A stretch of DNA of 64,000 nt, from the NCBI RefSeq assembly GCF_030411995.1, contig NZ_JASNRC010000004.1, positions 62,001-126,000 of the forward strand. The letters are read 5' to 3'. Position 1 is the stretch's first letter, and the number at the start of each line of letters is the position of its first letter. Made by a program: the position numbers and the translations under genes. The notes under the pieces were generated by a model, which made no database searches, was not told the DNA's origin, and saw only the letters and a program-made list of their open reading frames with translations. Below are positions 28,201 through 37,824 of this stretch, in pieces. The DNA comes from Massilia sp. YIM B02769. GTDB taxonomy: Bacteria; Pseudomonadota; Gammaproteobacteria; Burkholderiales; Burkholderiaceae_D.

Positions 28201-30208
28201 CAAGCAGGTGGAATTCGCGAAGACCATCCACGGCTCGGGCTCCGACCTGCTGACCCTGATTAACGACATCCTCGACCTCTCGAAGATCGAGTCCGGCACC
28301 GTCACGCTCGACGTGTCGGAGTACCGCTTCTCGAACCTGCGCAACTACGTCGACCGCACCTTCCGCCACATGGCCGAAGCCAAGCACCTCGGCTTCCACG
28401 TCGACCTGGCGGAAAACCTGCCGACCGCGGTGATGACCGACACCACGCGCCTGCAGCAGGTGTTGAAAAACCTGCTCTCGAACGCCTTCAAGTTCACCAG
28501 CCACGGCCAGGTGTCGCTGAACATCAGCCTGGTCACCAGCGGCTGGACGGCGGACCACCCGCACCTGCTGCATGCGGACGCGGTGCTGGCCTTCTCGGTC
28601 AGCGACACCGGCGTCGGCATCCCGCAGGACAAGCTGCAGCTTATTTTTGAAGCCTTCCAGCAGGCCGACGGCTCCACCGCCCGCAAGTACGGCGGCACCG
28701 GCCTGGGCCTGTCGATCTCGCGCGAACTGGCGCGCCTGCTGGGCGGCGAGATCCGCGTCGAGTCGGTGGTGAACGCCGGTTCGACCTTCACGCTCTACCT
28801 GCCCTACAACCGCGCCGGCTTCATCAACTATGAAGCCAGCACGCGCCAGCCGCAGCAGGCACGCCTGGCGCCACCCGCTTCGTCAGCCGCAGCGGCGGCG
28901 CCGAGTGCACCCGTGGCATTCGGCACGGGCGAAGCCGAGGGCGGCGCCGTGGCCACCATCGAAGTGCCGGCGCCGGCCGGCAGCGGCCTGGTCGAATACG
29001 CCTCGATGCTGGACGACCGCGCCCTGATCGCCCCGGGCGACCCGTCGGTGCTGATCGTCGAGGACGACGACCGCTTCGCCAAGGTGGTGCTGGAATACGC
29101 CCGCGAGAAGAACTTCAAGGCCATCGTCACCCACCGCGGCGACTCGGCCCTGTCGCTCGCGCGCGACTACCTGCCGTCGGCGATCCTGCTCGACATCGAC
29201 CTGCCCGACATCGACGGCTTCACGGTGCTGGATCGCCTGAAGCGCGACCCGAGCACGCGCCACATCCCGGTGCACGTGATGTCGTCCCTGCGCGAACGCG
29301 AGCGCGCGCTGCGCCAGGGCGCCATCTCCTACCTGAACAAGCCGGTCGAGCGCGAGGCGCTGCAGGAAGAATTCACGCGCATCCAGAAGTTCCTGATGGG
29401 CGGCAAGCGCTCGCTGCTGGTGGTGGAAGACGACATGGCCCAGCGCGAATCGATCGTGTCGCTGATCGGCGACGCCGACCTGCGCATCGTCACCGCCGTC
29501 GACGGCAAGTCGGCGCTGGAAGCACTGGCCGGTTCGCACTTCGACTGCATGGTGCTGGACCTGACCCTGCCCGACATCTCCGGCTTCGAGCTGCTCGACC
29601 AGATCGGCAAGCAGCCGGAACTGCGCGACCTGCCGATCGTGATCTACACGGCCCAGGAACTGAACCGCAAGGAAGTCACGAAGCTCAAGAAGTACGCCAA
29701 GACCATCGTGATCAAGGATGCGCGCTCGCCGGAACGCCTGCTCGATGAAACGGCGCTGTTCCTGCACCGCTCGCACGCCTCGCTGCCCGAACTGCAGCGC
29801 AAGATGCTGGAAGATATCCACGCCCAGGACGGCGGCCTGGCCGGGCGCAAGGTCCTGATCGTCGACGATGACTTGCGCAACATCTTCGCCCTGTCCTCGC
29901 TGCTCGAGCGCCAGCAGATGCAGGTGTCGTTCGCCGAGAACGGCCGCGACGGCATCGAAGTGCTGGAAAAGGACCCGAGCATCGAGATCGTCCTGATGGA
30001 CATCATGATGCCGGAGATGGACGGCTACGACACGATGCGCGCGATCCGCCGCATCCCGAAATTCAAGTCGCTGCCGATCATCACCCTGACTGCGAAAGCG
30101 ATGAAGGGCGACCGCGACAAGTGCATCGCCGCCGGCGCCTCGGACTACATCACCAAGCCGGTCGATGTGGCCCAGCTGCTGTCGCTGATGCGCGTGTGGC
30201 TGCATTGA
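25277..30208 (+). CDS. Poly-HAMP GAF hybrid histidine kinase with three receiver domains
   Basis: A 1643-residue protein without signal peptide or membrane helix, so cytoplasmic. Residues about 20-150 hold diverged HAMP modules. Residues about 150-700 consist of six near-identical 92-residue units, each holding a GTWKDLT-type and a [16 protein letters not shown] HAMP module. Then come GAF (about 720-875), a coiled coil (about 880-930, [20 protein letters not shown]), HisKA with His949 ([10 protein letters not shown]), HATPase (GTGLGLSIS) and three receivers: about 1256-1370 with Asp1306, about 1377-1495, and about 1525-1643 ([14 protein letters not shown]). The layout resembles the Nik1/group III osmosensing kinases. 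The stop overlaps the next gene. Confidence 0.92.
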   Translation: MNTMTDMAEQLDVKLLLATLMALKKGDFSVRMPSDWTGVSGKIADTLNDIIETKQKMVETVTEVSRVVGREGHLTQRADVPGVVGGWSTIISSVNTLIDDLVRPTTEMARVIGAVAKGDLSQTMALEVDGHPLKGQYLRAATTANTMVEQLSSFSSEVTRVAREVGTEGKLGGQAQVKGVAGTWKDLTDSVNSMAGNLTSQVRNIAEVTTAVANGDLSKKITVDVRGEILQLKDTINVMVDQLRSFASEVTRVAREVGTEGKLGGQAYVPGVGGTWKDLTDNVNFMASNLTGQVRNIATVTTAVANGDLSKKITVDVKGEILELKNTINVMVDQLSSFSSEVTRVAREVGTEGKLGGQAQVKGVAGTWKDLTDSVNSMAGNLTGQVRNIADVTTAVANGDLSKKITVDVKGEILELKNTINVMVDQLNSFASEVTRVAREVGTEGRLGGQANVPGVAGTWKDLTDGVNSMAGNLTGQVRNIAEVTTAVANGDLSKKITVDVKGEILELKNTINVMVDQLSSFASEVTRVAREVGTEGKLGGQAYVPGVGGTWKDLTDNVNFMASNLTGQVRNIAAVTTAVARGDLSKKITVDVKGEILELKDTINVMVDQLSSFASEVTRVAREVGTEGKLGGQANVSGVAGTWKDLTENVNQLAANLTNQMRAIGEVATAVTRGDLSRSIQVEARGEVSYLKDNINEMIRNLKETTQKNAQQDWLKTNLARFTRLLQGQRDLQAVTKLILSELAPLVSAHHGVFYMMDSQDDDARLRMIASYGYRSSRKLPTSFLPGEGLVGQCAVEKTRIWLTDVPRDYIVVSSGLGSAPPNNIVVLPILFEQQVKAVIEIASLDRFTETHLSFLDQLMESIGVVLNTIEANSRTESLLTQSQSLAQELQQTNQELAEKARLLSEQNIEVERKNREVEQAKLALEEKATQLALSSKYKSEFLANMSHELRTPLNSLLILAQQLSDNPEGNLSGKQVEFAKTIHGSGSDLLTLINDILDLSKIESGTVTLDVSEYRFSNLRNYVDRTFRHMAEAKHLGFHVDLAENLPTAVMTDTTRLQQVLKNLLSNAFKFTSHGQVSLNISLVTSGWTADHPHLLHADAVLAFSVSDTGVGIPQDKLQLIFEAFQQADGSTARKYGGTGLGLSISRELARLLGGEIRVESVVNAGSTFTLYLPYNRAGFINYEASTRQPQQARLAPPASSAAAAAPSAPVAFGTGEAEGGAVATIEVPAPAGSGLVEYASMLDDRALIAPGDPSVLIVEDDDRFAKVVLEYAREKNFKAIVTHRGDSALSLARDYLPSAILLDIDLPDIDGFTVLDRLKRDPSTRHIPVHVMSSLRERERALRQGAISYLNKPVEREALQEEFTRIQKFLMGGKRSLLVVEDDMAQRESIVSLIGDADLRIVTAVDGKSALEALAGSHFDCMVLDLTLPDISGFELLDQIGKQPELRDLPIVIYTAQELNRKEVTKLKKYAKTIVIKDARSPERLLDETALFLHRSHASLPELQRKMLEDIHAQDGGLAGRKVLIVDDDLRNIFALSSLLERQQMQVSFAENGRDGIEVLEKDPSIEIVLMDIMMPEMDGYDTMRAIRRIPKFKSLPIITLTAKAMKGDRDKCIAAGASDYITKPVDVAQLLSLMRVWLH
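25724..27375 (+). repeat. 276-bp tandem coding repeats (six HAMP units)
   Basis: The motif cggtaccga (one copy cggcaccga) recurs at 25771, 26047, 26323, 26599, 26875 and 27151, exactly 276 bases apart, marking six tandem units of 92 codons. Units alternate between SVNSMAGNL and NVNFMASNL versions. Near-identity at DNA level suggests recent duplication or ongoing gene conversion. Confidence 0.95.
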
Positions 30209-31053
30209 ACGCGCCGGTGTTGTCGTCCAGCTTCGCCGCCGATCCGGCGGTCGAAGAGCTGGAGATCGCGCTCCTGCTGGACGCTCTCTACCAGCGCCAC
30301 GGCCACGATTTCCGCGACTACGACCGCGCGCTGGTGCGGCGCACGCTGTGCGCGGTCATGGCCGAGCGCGGGCTGAAGACGGTGTCGAGCCTGCAGGAAC
30401 GCGTACTGCACGAATCCGGCGCCGCAGCCGGCGTGCTGCGTGCGCTGGCCGGCCCGCCGTCCGACCTGTTCGACGATCCGCCCCGGGCCAGGGAGGCGCG
30501 TGAGCTGCTGGGAAAGTCGTTGCGCTCGGCCGCCGTGCCGAGGGTGTGGCTGGCCGAATGCGCCGGTCCCGGCCAGGCCTGGACGCTGGCCATCCTGCTG
30601 CACGAGGAAGGGGTATTGGCGCGCACCGAGATCTTTGCCACCGTGGCCAACGAGGAGCTGCTGGCCGGGATGCGCACGGCCTCGCTCGACGCGGACACCT
30701 TGCCGGTGCTTGAGCAGCATTACCGGGAAGGCGGCGGCAGCGGCCGGCTGGCGGATTATTTCGAGGTCGGCGATGGCCGTGCTGTCCTGCTGCCGCAGCT
30801 GCGCGCGCGCATCACCTGGGCCGGCCACAACCTGGTGACCGACGCCTCGTTCAACGAGTTCCAGGCAATCGTCTGCTGCCGCGACCTGCGCGATTTCGGC
30901 CCGATGCTGCGCCAGCGCGCGCTGCGCCTGTTCCACGACAGCCTGGCGCGTTTCGGAGTGCTGGGCATCGCCTGCGCGCTGGTGCCGGGCGACGCGATCG
31001 TGGGGGATTACCAGCTGCTGGGCTATCCGGGCTGGTACAAGCGCGTGGCGTAA
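30205..31053 (+). CDS. CheR-like methyltransferase homologue, degenerate motifs
   Basis: A 282-residue protein with the CheR layout: an N-terminal helical domain (HGHDFRDYDRALVRRTLCAV) and a Rossmann-like C-terminal domain. The start is a TTG at 30205 that overlaps the kinase stop as TTGA; the upstream ATG at 30121 is deep inside the kinase gene. The SAM-binding motif, usually GCSTGEEAYS, reads CAGPGQAWT. The usual FCRNVLIYF motif reads VCCRDLRDFG. Methyl transfer is therefore doubtful. Such CheR-like proteins are common next to poly-HAMP kinases and may serve as regulatory partners. Translation is coupled to the kinase. Confidence 0.75.
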   Translation: MNAPVLSSSFAADPAVEELEIALLLDALYQRHGHDFRDYDRALVRRTLCAVMAERGLKTVSSLQERVLHESGAAAGVLRALAGPPSDLFDDPPRAREARELLGKSLRSAAVPRVWLAECAGPGQAWTLAILLHEEGVLARTEIFATVANEELLAGMRTASLDADTLPVLEQHYREGGGSGRLADYFEVGDGRAVLLPQLRARITWAGHNLVTDASFNEFQAIVCCRDLRDFGPMLRQRALRLFHDSLARFGVLGIACALVPGDAIVGDYQLLGYPGWYKRVA

Positions 31054-31113
31054 TTACAGGTCGATTCCATCCAGGAGCCGATACGGTCCATGGTGGCCCG
31101 AGGCGATGCTTTG

Positions 31114-31193
31114 GTAGGGTGGGCGCCCCGTGCCCACGCTTAAAGCCGGCGTCATGCGAACGTCACGCGTGGGCACGGGGCGCCCACCCTACC
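31114..31193. repeat. Bipartite palindromic repeat, family 1 (perfect inverted pair)
   Basis: gtagggtgggcgccccgtgc plus ccacgc (31114-31139) and its exact reverse complement (31167-31193) flank a 27-base loop. It lies between the convergent cheR-like and DUF4870 genes. Confidence 0.85.
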
Positions 31194-31242
31194 GCACATC
31201 CGCCAACAACTCCGGTCACGCCAAGCGCCAACACGCAACGCG

Positions 31243-31271
31243 AAAAAAAAGCCGCGCAGTCGCTGCGCGGC
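31243..31271 (-). terminator. Rho-independent terminator of the DUF4870 gene
   Basis: On the minus strand, gccgcgcag / ctgcgcggc forms a 9-bp GC stem with a 3-base loop, followed by eight T residues (plus-strand aaaaaaaa at 31243-31250). It ends transcription from 31637. Confidence 0.9.
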
Positions 31272-31289
31272 CGCGAACAACCGTCCCTG

Positions 31290-31637
31290 TCAGCCGACCA
31301 GGCGCAGGGTCATCGGGTAGCGGTAGGTCTCGCCGTTGCTGGCCTTGACCGCTGCCAGGATGCAGAGGATGAGGTTGGCCAGGATGACGATCCAGAGCAG
31401 GAAGATGCCGATCAGGACGAACGAGAGGATGAAGCAGACCACGTAGGCGATCACCAGCGTGATCTGGAAGTTCAGCGCCTCGCGTGCATTCGCCGTCGTG
31501 AATTCGTCGCCGCTGCCTTTCTTGATCAGGTAGACGACCAGCGGCGCCAGCCAGCTGAAGAAGATCGCGCCGATGTGCACCAGGATGGCGAGCGTCTTGT
31601 CGCCGGTCTGCGTCGTCGCGACGGGGGTGTGTTCCAT
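31290..31637 (-). CDS. DUF4870 membrane protein
   Basis: A 115-residue small membrane protein with three predicted helices (about 15-40, 58-78 and 78-100). It has the DUF4870/Tic20-like pattern: LAILVHIGAIFFSWLAPLVV, then IKKGSGDEFTTANAREALNF, then hydrophobic helices. GAGGAG lies upstream of the ATG. It is monocistronic with its own terminator. The family is widespread and functionally uncharacterised. Confidence 0.85.
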   Translation of the reverse strand: MEHTPVATTQTGDKTLAILVHIGAIFFSWLAPLVVYLIKKGSGDEFTTANAREALNFQITLVIAYVVCFILSFVLIGIFLLWIVILANLILCILAAVKASNGETYRYPMTLRLVG

Positions 31638-31776
31638 TCTGCTTCTCCTCGATTAGATAATGGTGGGGTTCACCGGGCCGGGCCCGATGATCCGGCACAT
31701 TATACGTATCGTTGCAAAATAGAAACTATCAGATTGTCACGACGCAGCGACTATTTATGCGCGCCGCAGCGCGGCC

Positions 31777-32400
31777 CTATTTCGCGGCCGCCGATGGCCG
31801 CGCCGCGATCCGGTCGCGCCAGGCCTGCAAATGGGCCATGCCCTCCTCGCCCGGCCTGAACTTCAGCAGCCCGCGTCCGAATTCGAGCGCGCAGAAGGCG
31901 GTGATGTCGGCCACCGTGAAGCGCGCGCCGGCCACATATTCCTGGCGCGCCAGCAGTTGGTCGAGCCAACGCGCGGTGATGCGCATCTTGTCACCCTGTG
32001 CCGCGCCGAAGTCGGCGAACTGCGGCTGCTCCAGCGCGGCCAGGGCCGGGTGGGTGTGGCGCGCGGCGCTCGCGGTTTCCAGCAGCAGGTGCAGTTCCAT
32101 GCGGCGGTCGGCCATCTCGATGAAGGCGCGCTCGTCGTAGTCCACGCCCATCAGGTTCAGTTCCGGATGCAGGCCTTCGAGGTAGGTGCAGATCGCGCGC
32201 GCTTCGCTCAGCACGCGGCCATCGTCGAGTTCCAGCGCCGGCACCCGGCCCAGCGGGTTCTTGCCCAGGTAGCCTTCGCTGCGGTGCTCGCCCTTCATCA
32301 GGTCGATCATCACGGTCTCGATGCCGGTGATGCCCTTTTCGGCGATGAACATGTTCACGCGGCGCGGGTTCGGCGCATGGCTGCTGATGTAGAGTTTCAT
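31777..32400 (-). CDS. Glutathione S-transferase family protein
   Basis: A 207-residue cytosolic GST. The N-terminal thioredoxin-like domain (1-80) begins MKLYISSHAPNPRRVNMF with Ser at the usual catalytic position, and the cis-Pro and glutathione-binding segment are visible as GRVPALELDDGRVLSEARAI. The C-terminal all-helical domain has the N-capping motif FTVADITAFCAL. AAGGAGA precedes the ATG at 32398-32400; an extension to 32463 has no such site. It is convergent with nothing close and divergent from the M1 aminopeptidase gene. The substrate is unknown. Confidence 0.9.
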   Translation of the reverse strand: MKLYISSHAPNPRRVNMFIAEKGITGIETVMIDLMKGEHRSEGYLGKNPLGRVPALELDDGRVLSEARAICTYLEGLHPELNLMGVDYDERAFIEMADRRMELHLLLETASAARHTHPALAALEQPQFADFGAAQGDKMRITARWLDQLLARQEYVAGARFTVADITAFCALEFGRGLLKFRPGEEGMAHLQAWRDRIAARPSAAAK

Positions 32401-32580
32401 GGGTCTCCTTCGGTGATTGTCGGTGGCCGTATCAGGACGGCCTGTCAGGATCATAGCGCACACGGCGGCTTGTGGCGCGGGCGGGTTGACCGATTGACAT
32501 CAACCGTATTAAGCCGCAAGATGCCCGCGCACGGCTACCATTGCGCGTCGCCGGCACGGACCACTTCACGAAAGACCTTC

Positions 32581-35238
32581 ATGCACCGCAGCCTGATTTC
32601 CCTCGCAGTCGCCCTGGCCCTTGCCGGCGGCGCGGCCGCCCCCGTCATTGCCGCATCCAGGCCATCCACCGCCCCTGCCGCCGAGAGCACGACCCAGTTG
32701 CCGCGCGGCGTGCGCCCGCTGCACTACGACATCGCGCTCACGCCCGATGCCGCGTCGGCGCGCTTCACAGCCCGTGTCGGCATCGACCTCGAGGTCGCGG
32801 CGCCGACGCGCAGCATCACGCTCAACGCGGCGGAACTGAGCTTCGCGCGCGCCAGCCTGGCATCGGACAAGGGCGCCGCCCAGGACGCCAGCATCGCCGT
32901 CGACGACGCGGCCCAGACCGCGACCTTCCGCTTCCCCAGGCCGCTGGCCAAGGGCCGCTACCGTCTCACGCTCGACTACAGCGGCGTGATCGGCAGCCAG
33001 GCCGCCGGCCTGTTCGCGCTCGACTACGACAGCGAAGGCGGCAAGCGGCGCGCCCTGTTCACCCAGTTCGAGAACTCGGACGCGCGGCGCATGATCCCGT
33101 CGTGGGACGAGCCGGCCTACAAGGCCAGCTTCGCGCTGGAGGCCACCGTGCCGGCCGGCGAGATGGCGGTCAGTAACATGCCGGTGCAGTCCTCGAACAC
33201 GCTCGCCGATGGCCGGGTGCGGGTGCGCTTCGCCGACTCGCCGAAGATGTCGACCTACCTGCTGTTCTTCGCGCTGGGCGACTTCGAGCGCGCCACGGCG
33301 AACGTCGACGGCACGGAACTGGGCGTGGTGACGCGCCGCGGCGCCCTGCCGCAGGCCCGCTTCGCATTGGACGCGTCGAAGGATATCCTGCGCGAATACA
33401 ACGATTACTTCGGCGTGCGCTACCCGCTGCCGAAGCTCGACAACGTGGCCGGCCCTGGCCGCAGCCAGTTCTTCAGCGCGATGGAAAACTGGGGCGCGGT
33501 GTTCACCTTCGAATACGCGCTGCTGCTCGACCCGAAGATCTCGACCCAGTCCGACAAGCAGGAAATCTTTATCACCGCCGCCCACGAAATGGCGCACCAG
33601 TGGTTCGGCGACCTGGTGACGATGCAGTGGTGGGACGACCTCTGGCTGAACGAGGGCTTCGCCTCGTGGATGGAAAGCCGCATCACGGCGCGCCTGCACC
33701 CGGAGTGGAACACGGCGCTGGGCGCGGAGGGCGTGCGCGACGGCGCCATGGCGCGCGACTCGGTGGCCACCACCCACCCGGTGGTGCAGCACGTCGAGAC
33801 CGTGGAGCAGGCCAGCCAGGCCTTCGACGAGATCACCTATTCGAAGGGCGAAGCCGTGATCCGCATGCTCGAAGCCTACGTCGGCGAGGATGCCTGGCGC
33901 AGCGGCGTGCGGGCCTACATGCGCGAACATGCCTACGGCAACACGGTATCGAACGACCTGTGGCGGCAAATCGAGCGCGCCGCCGCCAAGCCGGTGAGGG
34001 CCATCGCCCACGACTTCACGCTGCAACCGGGCGTGCCGCTGATCCGCGTGGCCGACCCGGTGTGCAAGGACGGACGCAGCACGGTGGCGCTGTCCCAGGG
34101 CGAGTTCTCGCGCGACCAGCCCGAGCGCAAGCCGCTGTCCTGGCGCGTGCCGGTGATCGCGCAGATCGCCGGATCGAGCGCGCAGGGCCGCACCCTGGTC
34201 GCCGGCGGCAAGGGCAGCGTCAGCCTGCCCGGCTGCGGCGCCGTGATCGTCAACGCCGGCCAGAGCGGCTACTACCGCACGCTGTATGCACCGAAGGCCT
34301 TTGCCCAGCTGGCGGGCGGCTTCGCCGGCCTGGCGCCGATCGACCAGCTCGGCCTGCTGGCCGACAGCTGGGCCCTCGGCATGGCCGGCCTGCAGCCGGC
34401 CTCCAGCTTCCTCGACCTGGCCCAGGCCACGCCGGCGCACGCCGACCCGCAGGTCTGGGGCCGCGTCGCCGCCACCTTTGCCGGGATCCATGCGCAGTAC
34501 GCGGGCGACGCCGCCGGCCAGGCGCGCTTCGACAAGTTCGCGCTGGCGCGCCTGGCGCCGGTGATGGCCGACATCGGCTGGACCGCCGTCGACGGCGAAG
34601 CCACGCCGCGCACCAACCTGCGCGCGCAGCTGATCGAGGTGCTCGGCCACCTGGGCGACCCGGCGACGCTGGCGGAAGCGCGGCGCCGTCATGCCGCCAT
34701 GGCGAACGACCCGCAAGCCGTGCCGCCGGCGCTGAAGAAGAGCATCCTGGCCGTCGTGGCCCAGCATGCCGACGCGCCGACCTGGGACGCGCTGCGCGCC
34801 GCCGCCCGCGCGGAAGCCTCGCCGCTGGTGCGCGACACGTTGTACGGGCTGCTGGCTACGACCGACGACCCGGCCCTTGCGGGGCGCGCGCTGGCGCTGG
34901 CGATCACCGGCGAGCCGGGGGAGACGATCGGGGCCGAGATGATCTCGACGGTGGCCGAGACCCATCCGGACCTGGCCTTCGATTTCGCGGTGGCGAACAT
35001 GGCGGCGGTGAATGCGCGCATCGATGCGAGTTCGAGGAGCCGCTTCTTCCCGATGCTGGCGCGCGGGTCGACGAATCCCGAGATGGTCGGCAAGGTGCGC
35101 AAGTATGCCGAGGCGAACCTGGCGCCGGAGGCCAGGCGCGATGCGGAGACGGCGATTGCGGCGATCCAGGATCGCCTGAAGGTGCGTGCGCAGCGGGTGC
35201 CGGAGATTGATGGGTGGCTGGCGCGCAAAGGCATTTGA
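32581..35238 (+). CDS. M1 family zinc aminopeptidase, exported
   Basis: An 885-residue peptidase that removes N-terminal amino acids. A signal peptide spans about 1-25 (SLISLAVALALAGGAAAPVIAA). The gluzincin motif HEMAH (His335, Glu336, His339) is followed after 18 residues by Glu358 in LNEGFASW, so zinc binding is complete. The exopeptidase motif GAMEN reads SAMENWG here, with the first Gly replaced by Ser. The C-terminal ~330 residues match an ERAP1-C-like helical domain. The frame stays open far upstream as a shadow of the GST gene; the ATG at 32581 starts the signal peptide. Confidence 0.92.
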   Translation: MHRSLISLAVALALAGGAAAPVIAASRPSTAPAAESTTQLPRGVRPLHYDIALTPDAASARFTARVGIDLEVAAPTRSITLNAAELSFARASLASDKGAAQDASIAVDDAAQTATFRFPRPLAKGRYRLTLDYSGVIGSQAAGLFALDYDSEGGKRRALFTQFENSDARRMIPSWDEPAYKASFALEATVPAGEMAVSNMPVQSSNTLADGRVRVRFADSPKMSTYLLFFALGDFERATANVDGTELGVVTRRGALPQARFALDASKDILREYNDYFGVRYPLPKLDNVAGPGRSQFFSAMENWGAVFTFEYALLLDPKISTQSDKQEIFITAAHEMAHQWFGDLVTMQWWDDLWLNEGFASWMESRITARLHPEWNTALGAEGVRDGAMARDSVATTHPVVQHVETVEQASQAFDEITYSKGEAVIRMLEAYVGEDAWRSGVRAYMREHAYGNTVSNDLWRQIERAAAKPVRAIAHDFTLQPGVPLIRVADPVCKDGRSTVALSQGEFSRDQPERKPLSWRVPVIAQIAGSSAQGRTLVAGGKGSVSLPGCGAVIVNAGQSGYYRTLYAPKAFAQLAGGFAGLAPIDQLGLLADSWALGMAGLQPASSFLDLAQATPAHADPQVWGRVAATFAGIHAQYAGDAAGQARFDKFALARLAPVMADIGWTAVDGEATPRTNLRAQLIEVLGHLGDPATLAEARRRHAAMANDPQAVPPALKKSILAVVAQHADAPTWDALRAAARAEASPLVRDTLYGLLATTDDPALAGRALALAITGEPGETIGAEMISTVAETHPDLAFDFAVANMAAVNARIDASSRSRFFPMLARGSTNPEMVGKVRKYAEANLAPEARRDAETAIAAIQDRLKVRAQRVPEIDGWLARKGI

Positions 35239-35288
35239 CTTTCGTCGTTCGTGGCGCTGTTGCGTGAGCCGTTAGTGGTACGCATCAT

Positions 35289-35425
35289 CCGCGTGGGCAC
35301 GGGGTGCCCACCGTACGGACACCGTTATAGGCGAGTTCTTACAAAAACCTCGCCGCGAATGCGTGATCATTCGAAACCCGGATACATAACGTCTCCCGTA
35401 GGGTGGGCACTCGTGCCCACGCGGA
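35289..35425. repeat. Bipartite palindromic repeat, family 1
   Basis: Two inverted copies: 35289-35318 (ccgcgtgggcacggggtgcc...) and 35397-35425 (cgtagggtgggcactcgtgc...). They lie between the convergent aminopeptidase and glpD genes. Confidence 0.8.
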
Positions 35426-35490
35426 TCCAACCTACCAATAACAGCCCAGGCAACAGCCCCATTAACGCGTGCGCACCGGGTTGAGCGCAA

Positions 35491-37035
35491 CTACCCCACC
35501 TCCACCCGCCCCATCCGCCGCGCCCCCATCCACTCCCCCACCCGCCCCACGCTCCCCGCCCCCACATGCAAGCCCAGCTTGCTCCTCCGCCACAGCACAT
35601 CCTCCGCCCGCGTTGCCCACTCCTGTTCCATCAAATAATCGATCTCCGCCGCGTACAGGCCCGGCGCCACCTGCTCCCCCATGTCCGCCATCCCATTGCG
35701 CCGCGCCAGCAGCAGGTCGATCCTTGTCCCATACGCCCGCACATACCGCTGCAACAAAGCCGGCGGCAGCCACGGATAGCGCACGCCCTGGGTCGCCGTC
35801 CAGGTCCCGAATTCCAGCACGCCCCGCTTGTCCGGCCGTTCCCCGAACACATCCCCGCCCGGCAGGCAAGCCGCCGCCGTCCATCCCGCCACACGTTTGC
35901 CCAGCACAGGCGCGATCCAGTCCACCGCCTGCTCCGCCAGCTTGCGGCTGGTCGTGATCTTGCCGCCGAACACCGACAGCAGCGGCGCCCCGTCGGTATC
36001 CGTGTCCAGCCGAAAATCGCGCGTGACCGCCGCCGCGGCGCCGGCGCTGTCCTGCACCAGCGGCCTCACGCCCGCATAACTCCACACCACATCGCCCGGC
36101 GTCACCGCGCGCACGAAGTAGCGGTTCGCCAGCTGGCACAGATACGCAATCTCCCCGGCGTCGATCGCCACCTGGTCCAGGTCCCCCGTGTAATCGACGT
36201 CGGTGGTGCCGATCAGCGTGAACGCCCCCTCGTAAGGCAGCGCAAACACGATCCGTCCATCCGGATGCTGGAAGAGATAAGCGTGGTCGTGCTCGAACAG
36301 GCGCGGCACCAGGATGTGGCTGCCCTTGATCAGCCGCAGCGCGGCGCCGCCCGCCCCCTGCGCGCAGCCGTCGAGAAAACGCGCGGCCCAGGGCCCGGCC
36401 GCATTCACCAGGCAGCGCGCCCGCACCTTGGTCGTGGCCTCGCCATGCACCAGGGTCGCCTCCCAGTGCGCCCGATGGCGTTGCGGCGCCAGGCAGCGGG
36501 TGCGCGTGAGGACCGTCGCGCCGTGCTCGCGTGCATCGACCGCGTTCAGCACCACCAGGCGCGCATCGTCGACCCAGCCGTCGGAATACAGGAAGCCGCG
36601 CGTATAGCGCGCCTGCAGCGGCGCGCCGGCCGGATGCGCGCGCAAATCGACCGCATGCGAGCCCGGCAGGAATTCGCGCCGCGCCAGCCGGTCGTAGAGG
36701 AACAGCCCGGCGCGGATCAGCCAGGCCGGCCGGTTGCCGCCGTCCTCCCCGCGATCGTGGGGCATCACGAAGCGCAGCGGCCGCATGATGTGCGGCGCGC
36801 TGCGCAGCAGCACCTCGCGCTCGATCAGCGCCTTGCGCACCAGGCCGAATTCGTAGTGCTCGAGGTAGCGCAGGCCGCCGTGGATCAGCTTGCTCGACGC
36901 CGACGAGGTGTGCTGGGCCAGGTCGTCTTTTTCGCACAGCACCACGCGCAGGCCGCGCCCGGCGGCATCGCGCGCGATGGCGGCGCCGTTGATGCCGCCG
37001 CCGACAATCAGCAGGTCGCAATCGATGTGGTCCAT
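35491..37035 (-). CDS. glpD: Aerobic glycerol-3-phosphate dehydrogenase
   Basis: A 514-residue FAD flavoprotein of the cytoplasmic membrane that oxidises sn-glycerol 3-phosphate to dihydroxyacetone phosphate and feeds electrons to quinone. The FAD-binding GxGxxG is LLIVGGGINGAAIARDAAGR at residues 8-27. The family signature SSASSKLIHGGLRYLE follows at about 44-59. Further GlpD motifs include FGGKITTSRKLAEQA near residue 360. Length and start are typical. No glycerol kinase, facilitator or regulator is adjacent. It is divergent from the HD-domain gene. Confidence 0.93.
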   Translation of the reverse strand: MDHIDCDLLIVGGGINGAAIARDAAGRGLRVVLCEKDDLAQHTSSASSKLIHGGLRYLEHYEFGLVRKALIEREVLLRSAPHIMRPLRFVMPHDRGEDGGNRPAWLIRAGLFLYDRLARREFLPGSHAVDLRAHPAGAPLQARYTRGFLYSDGWVDDARLVVLNAVDAREHGATVLTRTRCLAPQRHRAHWEATLVHGEATTKVRARCLVNAAGPWAARFLDGCAQGAGGAALRLIKGSHILVPRLFEHDHAYLFQHPDGRIVFALPYEGAFTLIGTTDVDYTGDLDQVAIDAGEIAYLCQLANRYFVRAVTPGDVVWSYAGVRPLVQDSAGAAAAVTRDFRLDTDTDGAPLLSVFGGKITTSRKLAEQAVDWIAPVLGKRVAGWTAAACLPGGDVFGERPDKRGVLEFGTWTATQGVRYPWLPPALLQRYVRAYGTRIDLLLARRNGMADMGEQVAPGLYAAEIDYLMEQEWATRAEDVLWRRSKLGLHVGAGSVGRVGEWMGARRMGRVEVG

Positions 37036-37182
37036 TCAACGCTCCGCAAACGCAACCGGTCCAGTGTAGGTCTGCCGCCCTGCCCCATGTTCGCACAGAT
37101 CAACGGCGGCGGATGTCCCGGCCGATGTGTAGAATCCCAGCATGATGATGAGATACCTGCAGCAACAGATTCGGAAGGTGCG

Positions 37183-37824
37183 ATGCTGATGGAGCAGCAA
37201 CGCGCCTGGGTACGCATGCCTTCGGGCAAGCGTCTCGATTTGCTGAACCCCACGCCCTTCGACTGGGACGACGCCGACCTGGCCCTGGGCCTGGCCCGCA
37301 CCTACCGCTGGGGCGGGCACTCGGCCTGGCCGCTGCCGCTGTCGGTGGCCCAGCATTCGATCACGGTGATGCTGCTCCAGCGCGCCGAGCTCGGCGGCCG
37401 GGTCGACCCGCTGCTGGAACTGCGCGAACTCCTGCACGACGCCGAGGAAGGCCTGCTCGGCTTCGACGCACTGTCCGTCATCAAGCCCTTCCTGGGCGAG
37501 GGCTTCCGCGCGCTCACCAAGCGCCTCGAACATGTGGTGTTCCTGCGCTACGGCCTGCCGTCCTGGACGGCAAGCGAGCACGCCCGCCACAAGCGCGCCG
37601 ACCGCCTGGCCGCCGCCAGCGAGGCGGTGCACGTGGCCGGCTGGTCGCGCGAGGAAGTGCGCCGCACCCTCAAGATCCGCGCCGCCGTGCTGCAGGACGA
37701 CCCGCTGGCTGCCGTCTATGGCGGCAAGCCTTGGGAACCCTGGCCGCCGGGCCTGGCCTGCGAGCGCTTTCTTGCCGAGCTGGAACGCCTGAGCCGACTA
37801 GTCAGGGAGGGCGAACGTGCCTGA
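37183..37824 (+). CDS. HD-domain phosphohydrolase (YfbR-like)
   Basis: A 213-residue metal-dependent hydrolase. The HD residues appear in LSVAQHSITVMLLQ (first His), LRELLHDAEEG (His-Asp pair) and further acidic positions. YfbR-type relatives are 5'-deoxynucleotidases, but the nucleotide pocket cannot be confirmed by eye. GGAAGG precedes the ATG at 37183; a second ATG lies at 37189. Upstream the frame is open only as an antisense shadow of glpD. The 3' end overlaps the sirtuin gene by 8 bases, so the two are probably co-translated. Confidence 0.75.
   Translation: MLMEQQRAWVRMPSGKRLDLLNPTPFDWDDADLALGLARTYRWGGHSAWPLPLSVAQHSITVMLLQRAELGGRVDPLLELRELLHDAEEGLLGFDALSVIKPFLGEGFRALTKRLEHVVFLRYGLPSWTASEHARHKRADRLAAASEAVHVAGWSREEVRRTLKIRAAVLQDDPLAAVYGGKPWEPWPPGLACERFLAELERLSRLVREGERA

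Noticed and set aside
25064..28573. 1169-codon open frame antisense to the poly-HAMP kinase
   Set aside because: It repeats with the same 276-base period as the kinase repeats and has no family features; a shadow.
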